Origin: Tilletiaria anomala UBC 951
Taxonomy: Eukaryota; Basidiomycota; Exobasidiomycetes; Georgefischeriales; Tilletiariaceae
Assembly (NCBI RefSeq): GCF_000711695.1
Contig: NW_013546966.1
Span: 1 to 64,000, forward strand
DNA length: 64,000 nucleotides
Reading direction: 5' to 3'
The notes beneath the pieces are model-generated. The model worked only from the letters and a program-made list of their open reading frames with translations. It did not search any database and was not told the DNA's origin. Below are positions 1 to 10,440 of the stretch, one piece after another. Numbering within the stretch: position 1 is the stretch's first letter; every line of letters begins with the position of its first letter. Position numbers and translations under genes: made by a program.

Positions 1-3000
1 GTTTAACGGGCTCATCTGCCACTGCTGCGCCGGATGCTGAGGATCGCAGGCCAGCCTGGAGGATGTCAAAAGACGCGGACCTCACTCATCACCCTAGCCC
101 TAACCCTGACCCTAAAGCGGTCTTCACTACCGATGCACTGTACACATGGGGCACCAACATTGGCCAACTGGGGGGTACGGTCGCTCGGCGACTCCGATCC
201 AGTTCACACCACGCAAAGTGACCACCATCTCGCAGTAGATGAAGCAGATTGCCGCAACCGACTACGCGACTGCCTGCCTCTTTCACAATTGCGATGTGCT
301 GGTGCTCCACAATGATGCCGCCCATCGTGTGACGTTCCCGTTCAATCGCTTCCGCGCTGACCTCGCGATGAATGCCTACGGGCCGCATAGGCCACAGCAA
401 GAGCGTGCAAAGCCGATCATCACCAAGATCACCAGCTCCGGAACAACCTTCGTGGCCACGTCGGACATGGGAGATCTCTTCACATTCTCGATCGATCAAC
501 CATCCGAGTACTCCAAGTCGGGAACCGGGTCAACTTTGAAAACGGTGACCATACAGCCAAAGCTGCTGTGAACGATGCGGAAACGATTCAGTTCAGTGAG
601 GGACGTCACGATCGCGTCGGATGGCTCTGCGATTCTTTGCACGGAATTAGGACATGTCTTCGTCCGAGCAAAGCGGTCAGAGGGCGGCGGTGGTGCACAG
701 ACCTCCAAGTATACCCCGAACATTGGCGGCAAAGGAGTCAGAAAAGGTGGCTTCAAGTTCTACCAGATACCTCATCTCCAACGAGTTGTGAAAGTGGCCA
801 TGAACGCGAGTGGCGGCTTCTGCGCGATACGATCCGACGCTATCGGCAAAGAGATCAAAGCCCGTGGCGGGTCGCTCGAAGAAGCTCTGCAAAGTCAATT
901 ACCCCACCTTCGCACCTACAGCCTGCAGGACTCGGATCAAGGCATCAGCATCTCTGTCGGCATCATGAACGTGATGACGCCAGTGCCAGAGGTTGAGGAA
1001 CAGTCGGACACGGATGACGGGGAGGATGAACGCGCTTCCAGCCTCCGATACGTGCGCATTGCACAACTCATCGGAGAATCTGTCCGCCGGTGGGAAGCCA
1101 AGAACGGGCAAGGCGAGCTTATGGCTTGAGGGCCCAATAACCTGCGACCGCCAAACAATTGCGACATGTTCATTGTTGCGGGCGCCAAATGGGTCCCAGC
1201 CCACCGCTTCGTCGTCCCCAGCCGCGTGCCGGTGCTGGCCAAAGCTCTGGAGACACCAGGAACCAAAGGCATCCTTCCACCAGGCGTCGGCGGCAAGCAA
1301 GCAGCTCCAGGAATAGTCACTCTGACACTCCCGAGCTGCAGTTTCCACACGACACTCTTCCTGCTGCACTACCTCTACGCCGATGACTTGCCTCCTGTCT
1401 GGACCGCTTCGATCGGGATGCAGGTAGAACGCTCGTACAGCGCGCTGCGCATCGATCGCGAGACCGTTCGGAACCAGCGTCAGACGCTAGCTGCTTTGCT
1501 GCAGCTCTCCGCCCTTGCCCCGTCCCTCGAATCGCCTGTTCCGCGTCCCCCAACTCTCACTCTTCGGCGAGACATGGAAAGCGCCTTCGAAAAGTACGTC
1601 AGCTCGCCAGATGCGGGTGCCGACATCTATGACGTCGAGCTCCGCTTTAAAAGATCGGACCGTACCAGCTCACTCGGTGATCCTGCGTCGGTCCCCTTTG
1701 TTCACCTCGGCGCTGAACCCCCCCCCTTCTCTTCCGGCCGGTGGAAAGGCGGCTTGCTCGAGATCGACATGACGAACATGCAGTGGACAATCATGCAGGT
1801 CGTGCTGCGGTATCTGTACGCCAACTCTGGCGTCGCAGTGTTCAAAGGGTGCAACCAGGGCGTCGCGCAAGAAGACTTCATCGATGATATCGTGGAGGTC
1901 CTTGCCGCTGTCGATCATCTTCTCCTCGAGAAGCTCTCTCTCTGATCTGCTGCAAAGTCTTGCGAAGGCGCATCTTCTCACGCAACATCGCCTCCGTCCT
2001 GGCCGAAGCCGACTTCTACCACGCACACGCGCTCAAGGAGGCCTGCATGGACCTCTGCGCAAGAAGCATAGAGATGCTTTTTGAGGGCGGCCTTCTGGAC
2101 GACTTAGAGCACAAGGTGCTGAAAGATCTTGGCATCTTTGTCCGAGGGCGGCAGGACGAGCGGATACACCGCGCATTTCGAGAGCGCCTTCAGCTCTTGA
2201 TGGCGGTCCACGCAGACTGGCTAGCCTAACAGGACATCCCGAAACCTTCGTTGAACCTCGCGAGCTTGCGGACACCTCGAAGAAGTGCCATCAAGTCACC
2301 AGTCCTCAGCTCCGCAGACGCAAGGCGGAAGACTCGCGGGTCCTTGACGCCGGTTGGCAGTCCCGATTTGAAAGCGGCGAAGCCTTTGGCCCCTGTGCCG
2401 GACACAGGCATGCTTTTCGAGATGGGCAGTGAGGAGGGAGCAAGCGGAGCAGCTCCCAAGGGCGAAACTGGTACAGACACAGGAAACGTCAGTCAAGGCA
2501 ATCGCCTGCTGTCCACGATGCGGTTGAACGGATCTTCAGGAGCACCCTGGTCGGTCGCGTCCAAGGCCAGACCCTCGTCATCTACCGCTCCAGCCAGTGC
2601 CGTCGACTTGAAGAGCATCATGGCTTTGGAAGTGCGTCGGACTCCAGCCGGTTCTGCGAGCGCCTCATGGACAGCGACGCCAGTCGCTACAGCCTCGAAC
2701 GGAACTGTTACAGATCTTGCGCCAATCATGATCGGCGCGAAGCTCTCTCAGCAGGATCGTCGGCGGACGAGCGCAGCAGTTACAGCAGAGCGCTTCAGCA
2801 ATTCCTAGCAATGGCTCGCCGCAGACGCCGGCGCATGGGGCGGCGTGGCAAACGACTCCCTCAAAAGCTTCCGATGGCACTCCTTGGAGGACACTCGACA
2901 GCCCGGCGTCATCTTCTCCTCCCAGAGATCCGATGTCGCTAGTGTCCAGAAGCCCAGCAACCGCCTCGCGATTATCCGGCTCACCAGCATTGCGACCATC

Positions 3001-3772
3001 AGCGGGAGCAGCCGCGCCATCTCCGCTTTCACTAGCCCGCGCAGACAGCTTAAGGGACCCACCGCTCTCTTCCACGTTAAGCGTGTTCACGCCGAATCAC
3101 TCGGTGCGATCTCCATTGCGAAAACCCGAGGAAGGCAGCCCTGCGTGGGCGACACAGACTCTGCCTGCTTCTACTTCGAACTTTTCGCAGCGCTCGATGG
3201 CAGCGAGAGCGACTCCCTTTACGCCTTCCTCGAGCTGCTTCTCGCCAACAGCCGCGGCCTCTGTCTCTCCGGCACGCGCCAGCCGCTCGGGCGCGAGAGC
3301 AGGCAACTCTGCGTCCTTCCTGGCGATCCAAGAGCAGTAGAGGAACGAGGATAGCGCAGCGTAGCGGGAAGCGATGGCATAAGCGGCGGCCTCCCGCAGG
3401 TCTTTCGCCGACATCATCGCGGAGGAAAAGGCGGCTGGCGTCAGGACAGAGCAGGAACGCAAGGAGCGCGAAGAGTTCGAGACGTGGTTTGCTGAGGAGA
3501 GCAAGAAGGTGCAACAGCAGCAGCAAAAGCAGCAACCGGGCCGAAGCTCAGGTGGTAGCAGAGGAGGAAAGGCTCGTTCGAATCGTCGTAACGGAAACGC
3601 ATCCACGGAGACGGAGGTTCAACAGGAGGGCGTGCTAACTCCGAATGAGCAGCAGCACAGGGAAGAGGGTGGCTCCACTGGGCGGCGAGGCCGCGGGGCA
3701 GGCCGAGGAGTTGGTGACGGTGGAAGGGGTTGCGGCAGAGGAGCTGCGCCAGGGCATCAGCCGCAGGACTGA
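1..3772 (+). pseudogene. Decayed IBTK-like RCC1/BTB-domain protein gene, 5' end outside the window
   Basis: Coding similarity follows the order seen in inhibitor-of-Bruton-kinase-like proteins: an RCC1-repeat segment (LYTWGTNIGQLG near 137-172; ILCTELGHVFVRAKR near 633-680), a first BTB-like segment (MFIVAGAKWVPAHRFV near 1166), a second BTB-like segment (YDVELRFKRSDRTS near 1629, YLYANSGV near 1813), a helical tail, and a low-complexity C-terminus holding SFADIIAEEKAAG (near 3400) and a Gln/Arg/Gly-rich end. The frame is broken repeatedly: a frame change in a G-run near 172-177, stops at 236, 569, 1127 and 2227, a frame change in a CT-run near 1936-1945, another near 2760-2812, and stops from 3338 on. 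No GT..AG intron removes these. At 569 relatives appear to carry Trp (TGG to TGA), and at 236 a Gln is likely (CAG to TAG). The ankyrin part and start codon lie upstream. Family assignment is from remembered motifs; the decay is seen directly. Confidence 0.78.
92..115. repeat. Four telomere-like CCCTAR/CCCTRA hexamers
   Basis: Four consecutive hexamers read CCCTAG, CCCTAA, CCCTGA, CCCTAA, close to the CCCTAA (TTAGGG) repeat of most filamentous and smut fungi. In the local reading frame they encode a plain Ser-Pro-Asn-Pro-Asp-Pro-Lys linker before the RCC1 segment, so they may be chance in a proline-rich stretch. Confidence 0.5.
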
Positions 3773-3849
3773 GGAAAGCACGTATACCCCCTATCTTCGA
3801 ATGAGAGCCGAAGAGCATAATGGCTGCGATCATCTTTCAAATGTGAACC

Positions 3850-6800
3850 AAAATGAGCAACGCGAAACAGCGAACCAGCAATCAGCAGGCGCCGTTATAT
3901 GCTGGTCAGCGGTCCGTGTTGCTCTTATACGCTTGGCACATGGCATTCGCAGACTCGAGCTCGGATAACAGACAGACAGAGCCATTGCTCACTCAGGGCT
4001 GGAAGTTGGATGCGGCAGTGAGAGCATCGCAGGCCCGGAGCCCGCAGATTGTCACGTTGTCCGCCGGCCTCGTCGCGCCGTTTCAGTCGCCGCACGCGCC
4101 GGGGCAGGACGTGATTGGCCGCGAACGACAGAGGTCACGACCAGCGTTCTGGCTCTGCTAGGCATTGTCGAGGGCTTTCGCGATTATCGATCAGCCTCAC
4201 GAGCTCGGGAGCTCGCGCAAGTTCCTGTTCTCGATGCGCGCGGTGCGGCAGGAAAGTCACACCGTTCCAGTGCGAGCCCAAGGATACCCCGAGGCAGCAT
4301 CGAATACATTGACGAGGACGACGATGTTGCGACTACCGAGACAGGGTCGGTCGCAGCGAGCACGATAGAAGGCTCTATCGTCGACTCGAGGATAGGCAGC
4401 GTATCGGGCCCACCAGAATCTGCGCTGAACCTCGAGGGTCAGAGCATCTCGAGTCACCTTAATGCGTCTGGTGTTGCGCTGACGGCTTTCAATGGTTAGT
4501 GCGTTGTGCAGCGCTGGCCGCGGAGCCTTTGCTTATGACATTCACTTCTTCGCAGCAATCTATACTGTGCTGAACCATCCAACAAAAAGGGCAGAGCCGA
4601 TAAATCCTCAATTCTCTCGGTATCCGCCACTTCCTCTCTCCAGCAGCGAGCTCCCGACGGCTCGCAAGGCCGATCATGCCGCCTACCTCGCCCAAATCTG
4701 GCCGGAATGGGACCTCTTCGTCCGGAGTCAGCGGCAGGGGAGGAGTGGCAGGGCGTAGCTGGGTGCCGAAGTGGCTGGGCTAGAAGCGAGTGATGGGGAG
4801 GACTACGAAGGCACAGATTCGCCGGCGGTAGGAGGCAACCGATTCTCGATGGATCACAGCGCATTACGACCCCCAAAAGAGCAACGAGCGCAGCTGCCCT
4901 CGCTCGAAACGGAGCCGAGGGCCTACTTGAGGAGGACTTCAACCTCAGCAGCCCGCACATTTTCGGCAAGGTAGTGGAAACAGTGGAGCCAGCAGCCCGA
5001 CAAAACTCCTCCGACAGCTTCGAGCAAGCGCTCAATCAGATCCTTCAAGAGAAACTCAGCTACTACTCGGACATAATAGAGCAGCATCTCATCGTAGAGA
5101 TAGGGGCGAGATCCAGCTCCTTCGCTGTGCCCAGCAACCTGCAGGACTTCTACGCCGAAGGCCGAATCGTGCTTGGCCAAGGTCGACGCGCTTCGCAGCG
5201 AGCTCGCTGCCATCGATGAGCATCAGGCCAAGAAGGGGCTGCAGCTTGTGCTGCGGCAGGCAAAGCGGAGGGAGCTCGGGACGATGCAGAATGCACTGCA
5301 GCAGGTCAAGGATCTCACAGACCGGAGGGACATGGTGGATTTGCTGGTGAAGCAAGGCGAATTTGAGGAAGCGCTCGACCTTATGGAGTCGATACGCTCC
5401 ATGCTGAAGCGCTTAGCGTCGAGATCGGTAGCCGAGGCCGACAGCGAGGTGCTGGACATCTCCCGCGAGCCCGCGTAAGCAGGCATCGTGCTGGGCTTCT
5501 CCAGCCACGACAAACACATCTCCGCCGCTCTACGTCAGGAGCTATTGATCGTGCTTGGCACGAAGCTGCGGGAGCGCATCACCGAACCATTTGCAGTTCC
5601 GACACTGCCGATAGAAGCGCGATCGTCTGCGATGGATCAGCGCAATTTGCGAAGACAAAGACACAAATCGATGCGCAACTCGATCAGCATCGCGGCTGGC
5701 CAACTCAACGCGAACGGATTTAAGTCTCTATTCGAATCAGAGGGCGACGCAACGCAAGAAGCAGTACAGAGGATACCCAAGAGTCCCAAATCGAGCGAGG
5801 TGAAGAACGAGGCGCTGCGCACGAGAGTCATGGGTCTCGTACTCGGACTTGTGAGGACACATGGCATCGAGCGTGTGATAAGAGACTACGAGGAGGTCGC
5901 GACGGAGCTCCTGCAGTCGATAGCCACTTCGCACATCCAAGGCATGAGCGACGATCTGATCCGCCTGCTCGCGCAAGTGGATGCGCCGACCGACAATTAG
6001 CTTTCGACCAATCCGGCTACTGCTGAGCTCAGAGCAGCTCCGCATGAGAAACTCCTCGAGCAAGGACACATCTTCTTCGAGGCCTTGCTTGAGGCTATCG
6101 AAGGCATGACCGCTCAGATGCGCGTCATCCTACTCTTGATCCACGAGACAGCACACGACAGCACGCCGAATGGCAGCGCGGCCTTCTCTCACATTGCCAA
6201 CGGACAGGGGATGAGCAGATACGACATGCCAGACGGCGTCTCTCCCAGCACAGCTTCCTCGGTCTCCGAAGCCCTGCAATCGGCCGGCGAGGCGGCTCAT
6301 TCTCTCGCCTCTCGTCTGATAACCATCCGCTCCGAGCAGCATGCGAAGCTACCCCTCCGCGACTTCCTCGCAGTCTTCAGACTCTGCTGGTCCTTCGTGC
6401 TTCGGTCCGAGCTCACCAATAAGCGCATGATCACTGGCCTCCGAGGTAGGCTGCTGAACTAAGCGAGAGCCTTCGTAGTCGGCTTTCACTTTCAAAAGGT
6501 CGCAGCAGCAGCAAAAGCCGTAGAGGAGGAGAGATGGGATCCTGTCAGCGTCCCCGCCTTGTCACAGAAGGATGTCGATCGGACGGCCGGATCAGCTACT
6601 CAAGATCCTGCTGACTTTATTCTCCTAGCCGACGATGACGGCGAGGACGAGGACGAGGAGGAGGAGGCGGCGGACGAGGCGGAGGGACGCAAGCGGGCTT
6701 CCACAGCATCTGAAGAGCAGACGTCGCGCGCGTCGAAAACATCCAAGACGCTGCACATCGAGGAGCGCGAGTATTACGTTGTTGGGGCGACGCTCGACGT

Positions 6801-7962
6801 GCTCACCCTTCTGGGGGAGTACCTCCGCATGATCGTGAATCTTCCGCTCTTGACGACCGAGGCCATGACGCGTTTTGTGGAGTTCCTCAAGCAGGTCAAC
6901 TCGCGAACATGCCAGGTGGTGCTCGGCGCCGGTGCCATGTGCTCGGCAGGTCTCAGGAACATCACTGCAAAGAATCTTGGTAAGTCTGCTCGAATTGCTA
7001 CGCACAAGCCAATCGTTGACCATGCATCACTCCACAGCACTGGCCTCGCAGACGCTGTCGGTCTTCATCTCCTTCATCTCGTACATTCGAGAGACCGTAC
7101 GAGGGCATCTGAGCGTCCGCCAGGCATTCATGCTGACTGAGTCCGACAAGCCGAAGCGGGACTGCCAAGAGCACCAATACGAGATCCACGCGAAGCTGGT
7201 CTCGATCATGAATGATCGTCTCATCGTGCACTCCAAGAGCATAAGAGTACGCTATCGCAAGCCGGACGACGACACTTCCCAGTTCACTGACATACCTTCC
7301 CTCCCCAGAATGTAGACTGGAATTGCGACGCAAAGATCACTCTCGATGCGAACAAGTAGATGCTGGACATCGTCAACGAGACGTCCCTGCTGCACAAAGT
7401 GCTATGGCGCTACCTTCCCAGCATGGCCGCGGAGCAGAACATGGGCCAAATCCTGACCGCGATCGAGAAGCGGACAGCTGCCGAGTTCACAGGCCTCGAG
7501 CTGCGCAGAGAAGAAGGGCGTCAGCGCATCGTGAAAGACGGCGAGTATCTCGCCTCCAAGATGGAAGCGCTCAAAGGCCTTTCCTGGCCAGGCAGCCAGC
7601 TGGCGGCGATGCTCAAGGAGAAGCAGGTCCGCGGACCTGTGCCCGAGCCCGTGCCAGAGCCACAGGCGCAGGCGCAGCCGCCAAAAACGCTAGCATCCAC
7701 GGATATCTCGTATCAGCCTCGCCTTCCAGCCTTGCGTATCAGTCGTCTTCAGGGAACAGACGCCGCCGCTGCCCTCGGCTCCGGCGACTTTCCCAGGTGG
7801 GCAGGCGCAGACGACGAGCAACGGATCAGCCACATCGCTGCGGCCTTGCAACGAAGCACCACGCCCTTCACCAACACTCGAACAACGGCAGTCTTCGCAG
7901 AGCGACAGGCAGGCAGAACCCTTTCCGCCACCGGCACCACCCGAGAAGGACACAGGAGTTAA
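3850..7962 (+). pseudogene. VPS54: Decayed VPS54 (GARP complex subunit) gene
   Basis: Vps54 is the GARP tethering-complex subunit that brings endosome-derived vesicles to the trans-Golgi network. The order of conserved pieces is complete: N-terminal Ser/acidic region, FNAIYTVLNHPTKR (after 4556), the Vps54 N-domain (LSYYSDIIEQHLIVE near 5056; RDMVDLLVKQGEFEEALDLM near 5326), and the C-terminal domain (YYVVGATLDVLTLLGEYLRM near 6772; FISFISYIRETVRGHL near 7060; MLDIVNETSLLHKVLWRYLP near 7360). Introns 4495-4555, 6980-7037 and 7247-7308 still have GT/AG ends and keep frame. Yet stops interrupt the frame at 4756 (TAG), 5476 (TAA), 5998 (TAG), 6460 (TAA) and 7357 (TAG), and the frame changes near 4760-4915 and 5165-5180. 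Several stops sit where Gln is expected (LLN*ARAFVVGFHFQK; ANK*MLDIVNET), which implies CAA/CAG to TAA/TAG. It could not give a full protein; an intact copy must exist elsewhere if GARP is kept. The exact 5' start is uncertain. Confidence 0.85.
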
Positions 7963-8139
7963 AGCTGTTGCAACCGAGAGCTAAGAGCCTGAAGAGGTAC
8001 CGCCACCGCCGAGCAAATCGTGTCGATGAGGAGCACAGAGCAAGATCGCGAGTCTCATCCCCTTGTCGTACACCTTCGTCTTTAGACTGTAGCGCAGAAC
8101 TTGATATGCTGACCTGTCCTTTCGTTAGACCCCCAGCAT

Positions 8140-10440
8140 GGTGATGCCCTACCTACGTCATTGCGGATACAGTCTTTTCGGTCTCAGAGCCATCCGGAAG
8201 CATCTGGAACGAGACCGCAGGCCATCTACTGCCAGCCGCTGCAGCGAGCTGCTCAAGAGTTCCTCCTTCCTCCTCTCTCCTTGCCTGTTAGAAGAGCAGG
8301 GCAAGGGCAAGGAGAAGAAGATCGAGGTGTGGGAGGTCTTCAACTCGGCCTCGGCTCCAACGCATGCGAATGGCTAGCAGCATTCGGCATCTCGTAAGCC
8401 AGCATAGCAATCGCATCGGTACCCGGCCGGCTCTAGCGCGGACGGCCCGCAGACGGAGTGGGCGAACGGCAGCAGCTGGAGCCGGCGTCCAGCGCAGCGC
8501 GCTCGCATCGGATTCTTTGGCTGTTTCGCCCGCGCGACGACCCACAGCGGTAGCTATGTCGTCGTCGACGGACATCATACGCTTCCACCTGATCCTCGCC
8601 GTAGTCCCGAGTTTCGCACACGCGGAGAACAGCGTCAATGTTCGGGACGATCGCCGCGCAGGTGGATCGTGTTGGCAGCGTCGCGGTCAGAAACGGTAGC
8701 GGTACGACCGAAACCTCTGCTGGACCACTTCCTGCTGCTCAGACGTCGTTCGACATTCGGATCGCACAGCGTACAAAGGGCGGGCGGCCAAAGCGTAGGT
8801 GTTCCGACACTGACCATGATGCAGCTGTGTCGTCTCGCTCTGGAGCCACTGTGGCAGCAGCAGCGCGATCCTCCGAACATTCGCGGAAGAGCAGATCCGC
8901 TCCTGCCGCCGCGCAGTACCGATTCTGCCGTCTCACGCGACGCAGCGTTCGCTGGCACACTGCAATGGCGTCGGCGGGTAATAGGCGAGTTGAAGATGCC
9001 GTTGGACCCATCGCTGCAGTCTTCGCTCTGTCTTCGGTGATGATGCAGGCGGCCTACAAGCTCTCTGAGCACGCGGATATCTGCGACAGGCGAGCTACGA
9101 CGAGGCGACAGCGATGCAGCTCGGCCCCGTGGTCGACGATCTCATCAACAGCGTGATCAGCAAGACAGACGGATGCGAGCATACCGTCGCCATCGAAGCA
9201 GCGCTCAAGCGCGCCGTGCTACGCATCTCTCTGCTGCTCATCGAGCAGCCACACGGCTCGATCGAGATGGCAGGCTCGATCGAGATGGCAGGCTCGATCG
9301 AGATGGCAGGCTCGCCCTTCCTCGTCACCTTCGCCAGCGCGCGCGCTGCACGTCGAAGACGCAGCGGGTCCGCTCATTCGATTCAAGGCGGAGCATGAGT
9401 ACAAGGTGATCGCTGCGGCGCTCGATTGGTGTGCACATTTCCTCATCATAGCGCCGTGCATCTCATCATTCGATGACGGACAACTGACGGGCGAGCATAC
9501 CCAGCGACAACTTCGCAACCCGGTCGACATTCTTGCGGACGCTGCTGCCTACAGCGACAGGCACCTCAGCGGCAAGAAGCCGATGTCGGTGCTGCCAGAC
9601 TGGTTTCGCCGCTGTACGACAGCGTAGCCGAATCCCGCTGTGTCCGGCGCTCGACCCTGATGTGCGTGTGCACCGCGATCTTGTCCCCATATGTAGCGAG
9701 CGGGATCTCTGAAGAGCTGGCATCGGTGCAGCTGGACACAAAGCTGCCGTGCCAAGGGAAAGCCCGAGGCCCCGATTGGTCCTGCCGCGATGTCTGCGCG
9801 CAATGAGGAAGACGAAGGATACACACTTGCCTGGCCAGGCTTTAAAATGGTGAGCTGTCTGATGTCAACTTCAAGCAGCAACAAAAGCACTGACTATTGA
9901 CTTGAGCAGAGCCCCAGCGGCATCATCATCCAGCCTCCGTTCGTTCCTAAACCCTTCACTCCGTCTCCTGTTCGCTACTTCAATCTGAGGGAAATAGGCC
10001 CTTTCGATGGCCTCACAACATGGAAGCGTATCGCTTCTCTTGACACGAGTCTCACTGTCAATCCTTCGGCCGCACCAAGGCAACGTGATGACATCTTTAC
10101 GATCGTCATAGCAGAGAACGCCAGCATCGACGAGCGCAGTGTCGACGAATTCTGTGAAGAGACGACCATCACTGGTTTTATCTTGGGCCACACAACGAAC
10201 TTTGAAGAAGGCAGCGATGTTCGATCCATGTGGCAGGTGGCTTCTCAGCTGGCATGGGGTTTGGTCGGGAACGTGCTACCTCGAGGGTCCCAGTGTAATG
10301 CTGGTCCTTCTCGACCGAGGAGCGGGTTCACGTTGGATAGAGGCAAACGAAGCCTGCCGCCGAGCAAACTGAGCGGCTCTCTCCGTTTACCTGCGCTATT
10401 GCGTGCACGTGCCGTTGGCGAACGAGCCTCGTTGGCGTGA
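8140..10440 (+). pseudogene. Decayed coding region of unknown function
   Basis: I do not recognise the product. Coding-like stretches on the plus strand lie in changing frames: 9114-9330 (MQLGPVVDDLINSVISKTDG, then a six-residue repeat), 9340-9627 (LIRFKAEHEYKVIAAALDWC, LDWCAHFLIIAPCISSFD), 9660-9780 (VASGISEELASVQLDTKLP) and 9781-10440 in one frame after removing an intron at 9850-9909 (GT..AG, with TGAC-rich branch region). The last part reads YTLAWPGFKM then SPSGIIIQPPFVPKPF, ending at TGA 10438. Links between the pieces need frame changes or cross stops (for instance TAG 9625), as in the two genes upstream. No signal peptide or membrane span is evident. The 8140-9100 part is the least certain and may include the spacer after VPS54. 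It is called a pseudogene because of its neighbours and the broken frame; an intron-rich, fast-evolving gene is the alternative. Confidence 0.4.
9255..9308 (+). repeat. 18-bp unit repeated three times exactly
   Basis: The unit GGCTCGATCGAGATGGCA occurs three times head to tail without mismatch, followed by the first six bases of a fourth copy. In the frame of the surrounding coding-like stretch it encodes Gly-Ser-Ile-Glu-Met-Ala three times, so it keeps frame. Exact identity suggests a recent slippage expansion. Confidence 0.95.

Noticed and set aside
569-1129. Two in-frame TGA codons, one apparently at a conserved Trp, hinted at UGA read as Trp.
   Set aside because: HIS4, CEG1 and RAD2 use TGG for Trp and end normally, TAA and TAG also interrupt the same genes, and frame changes are present; recoding does not explain that.
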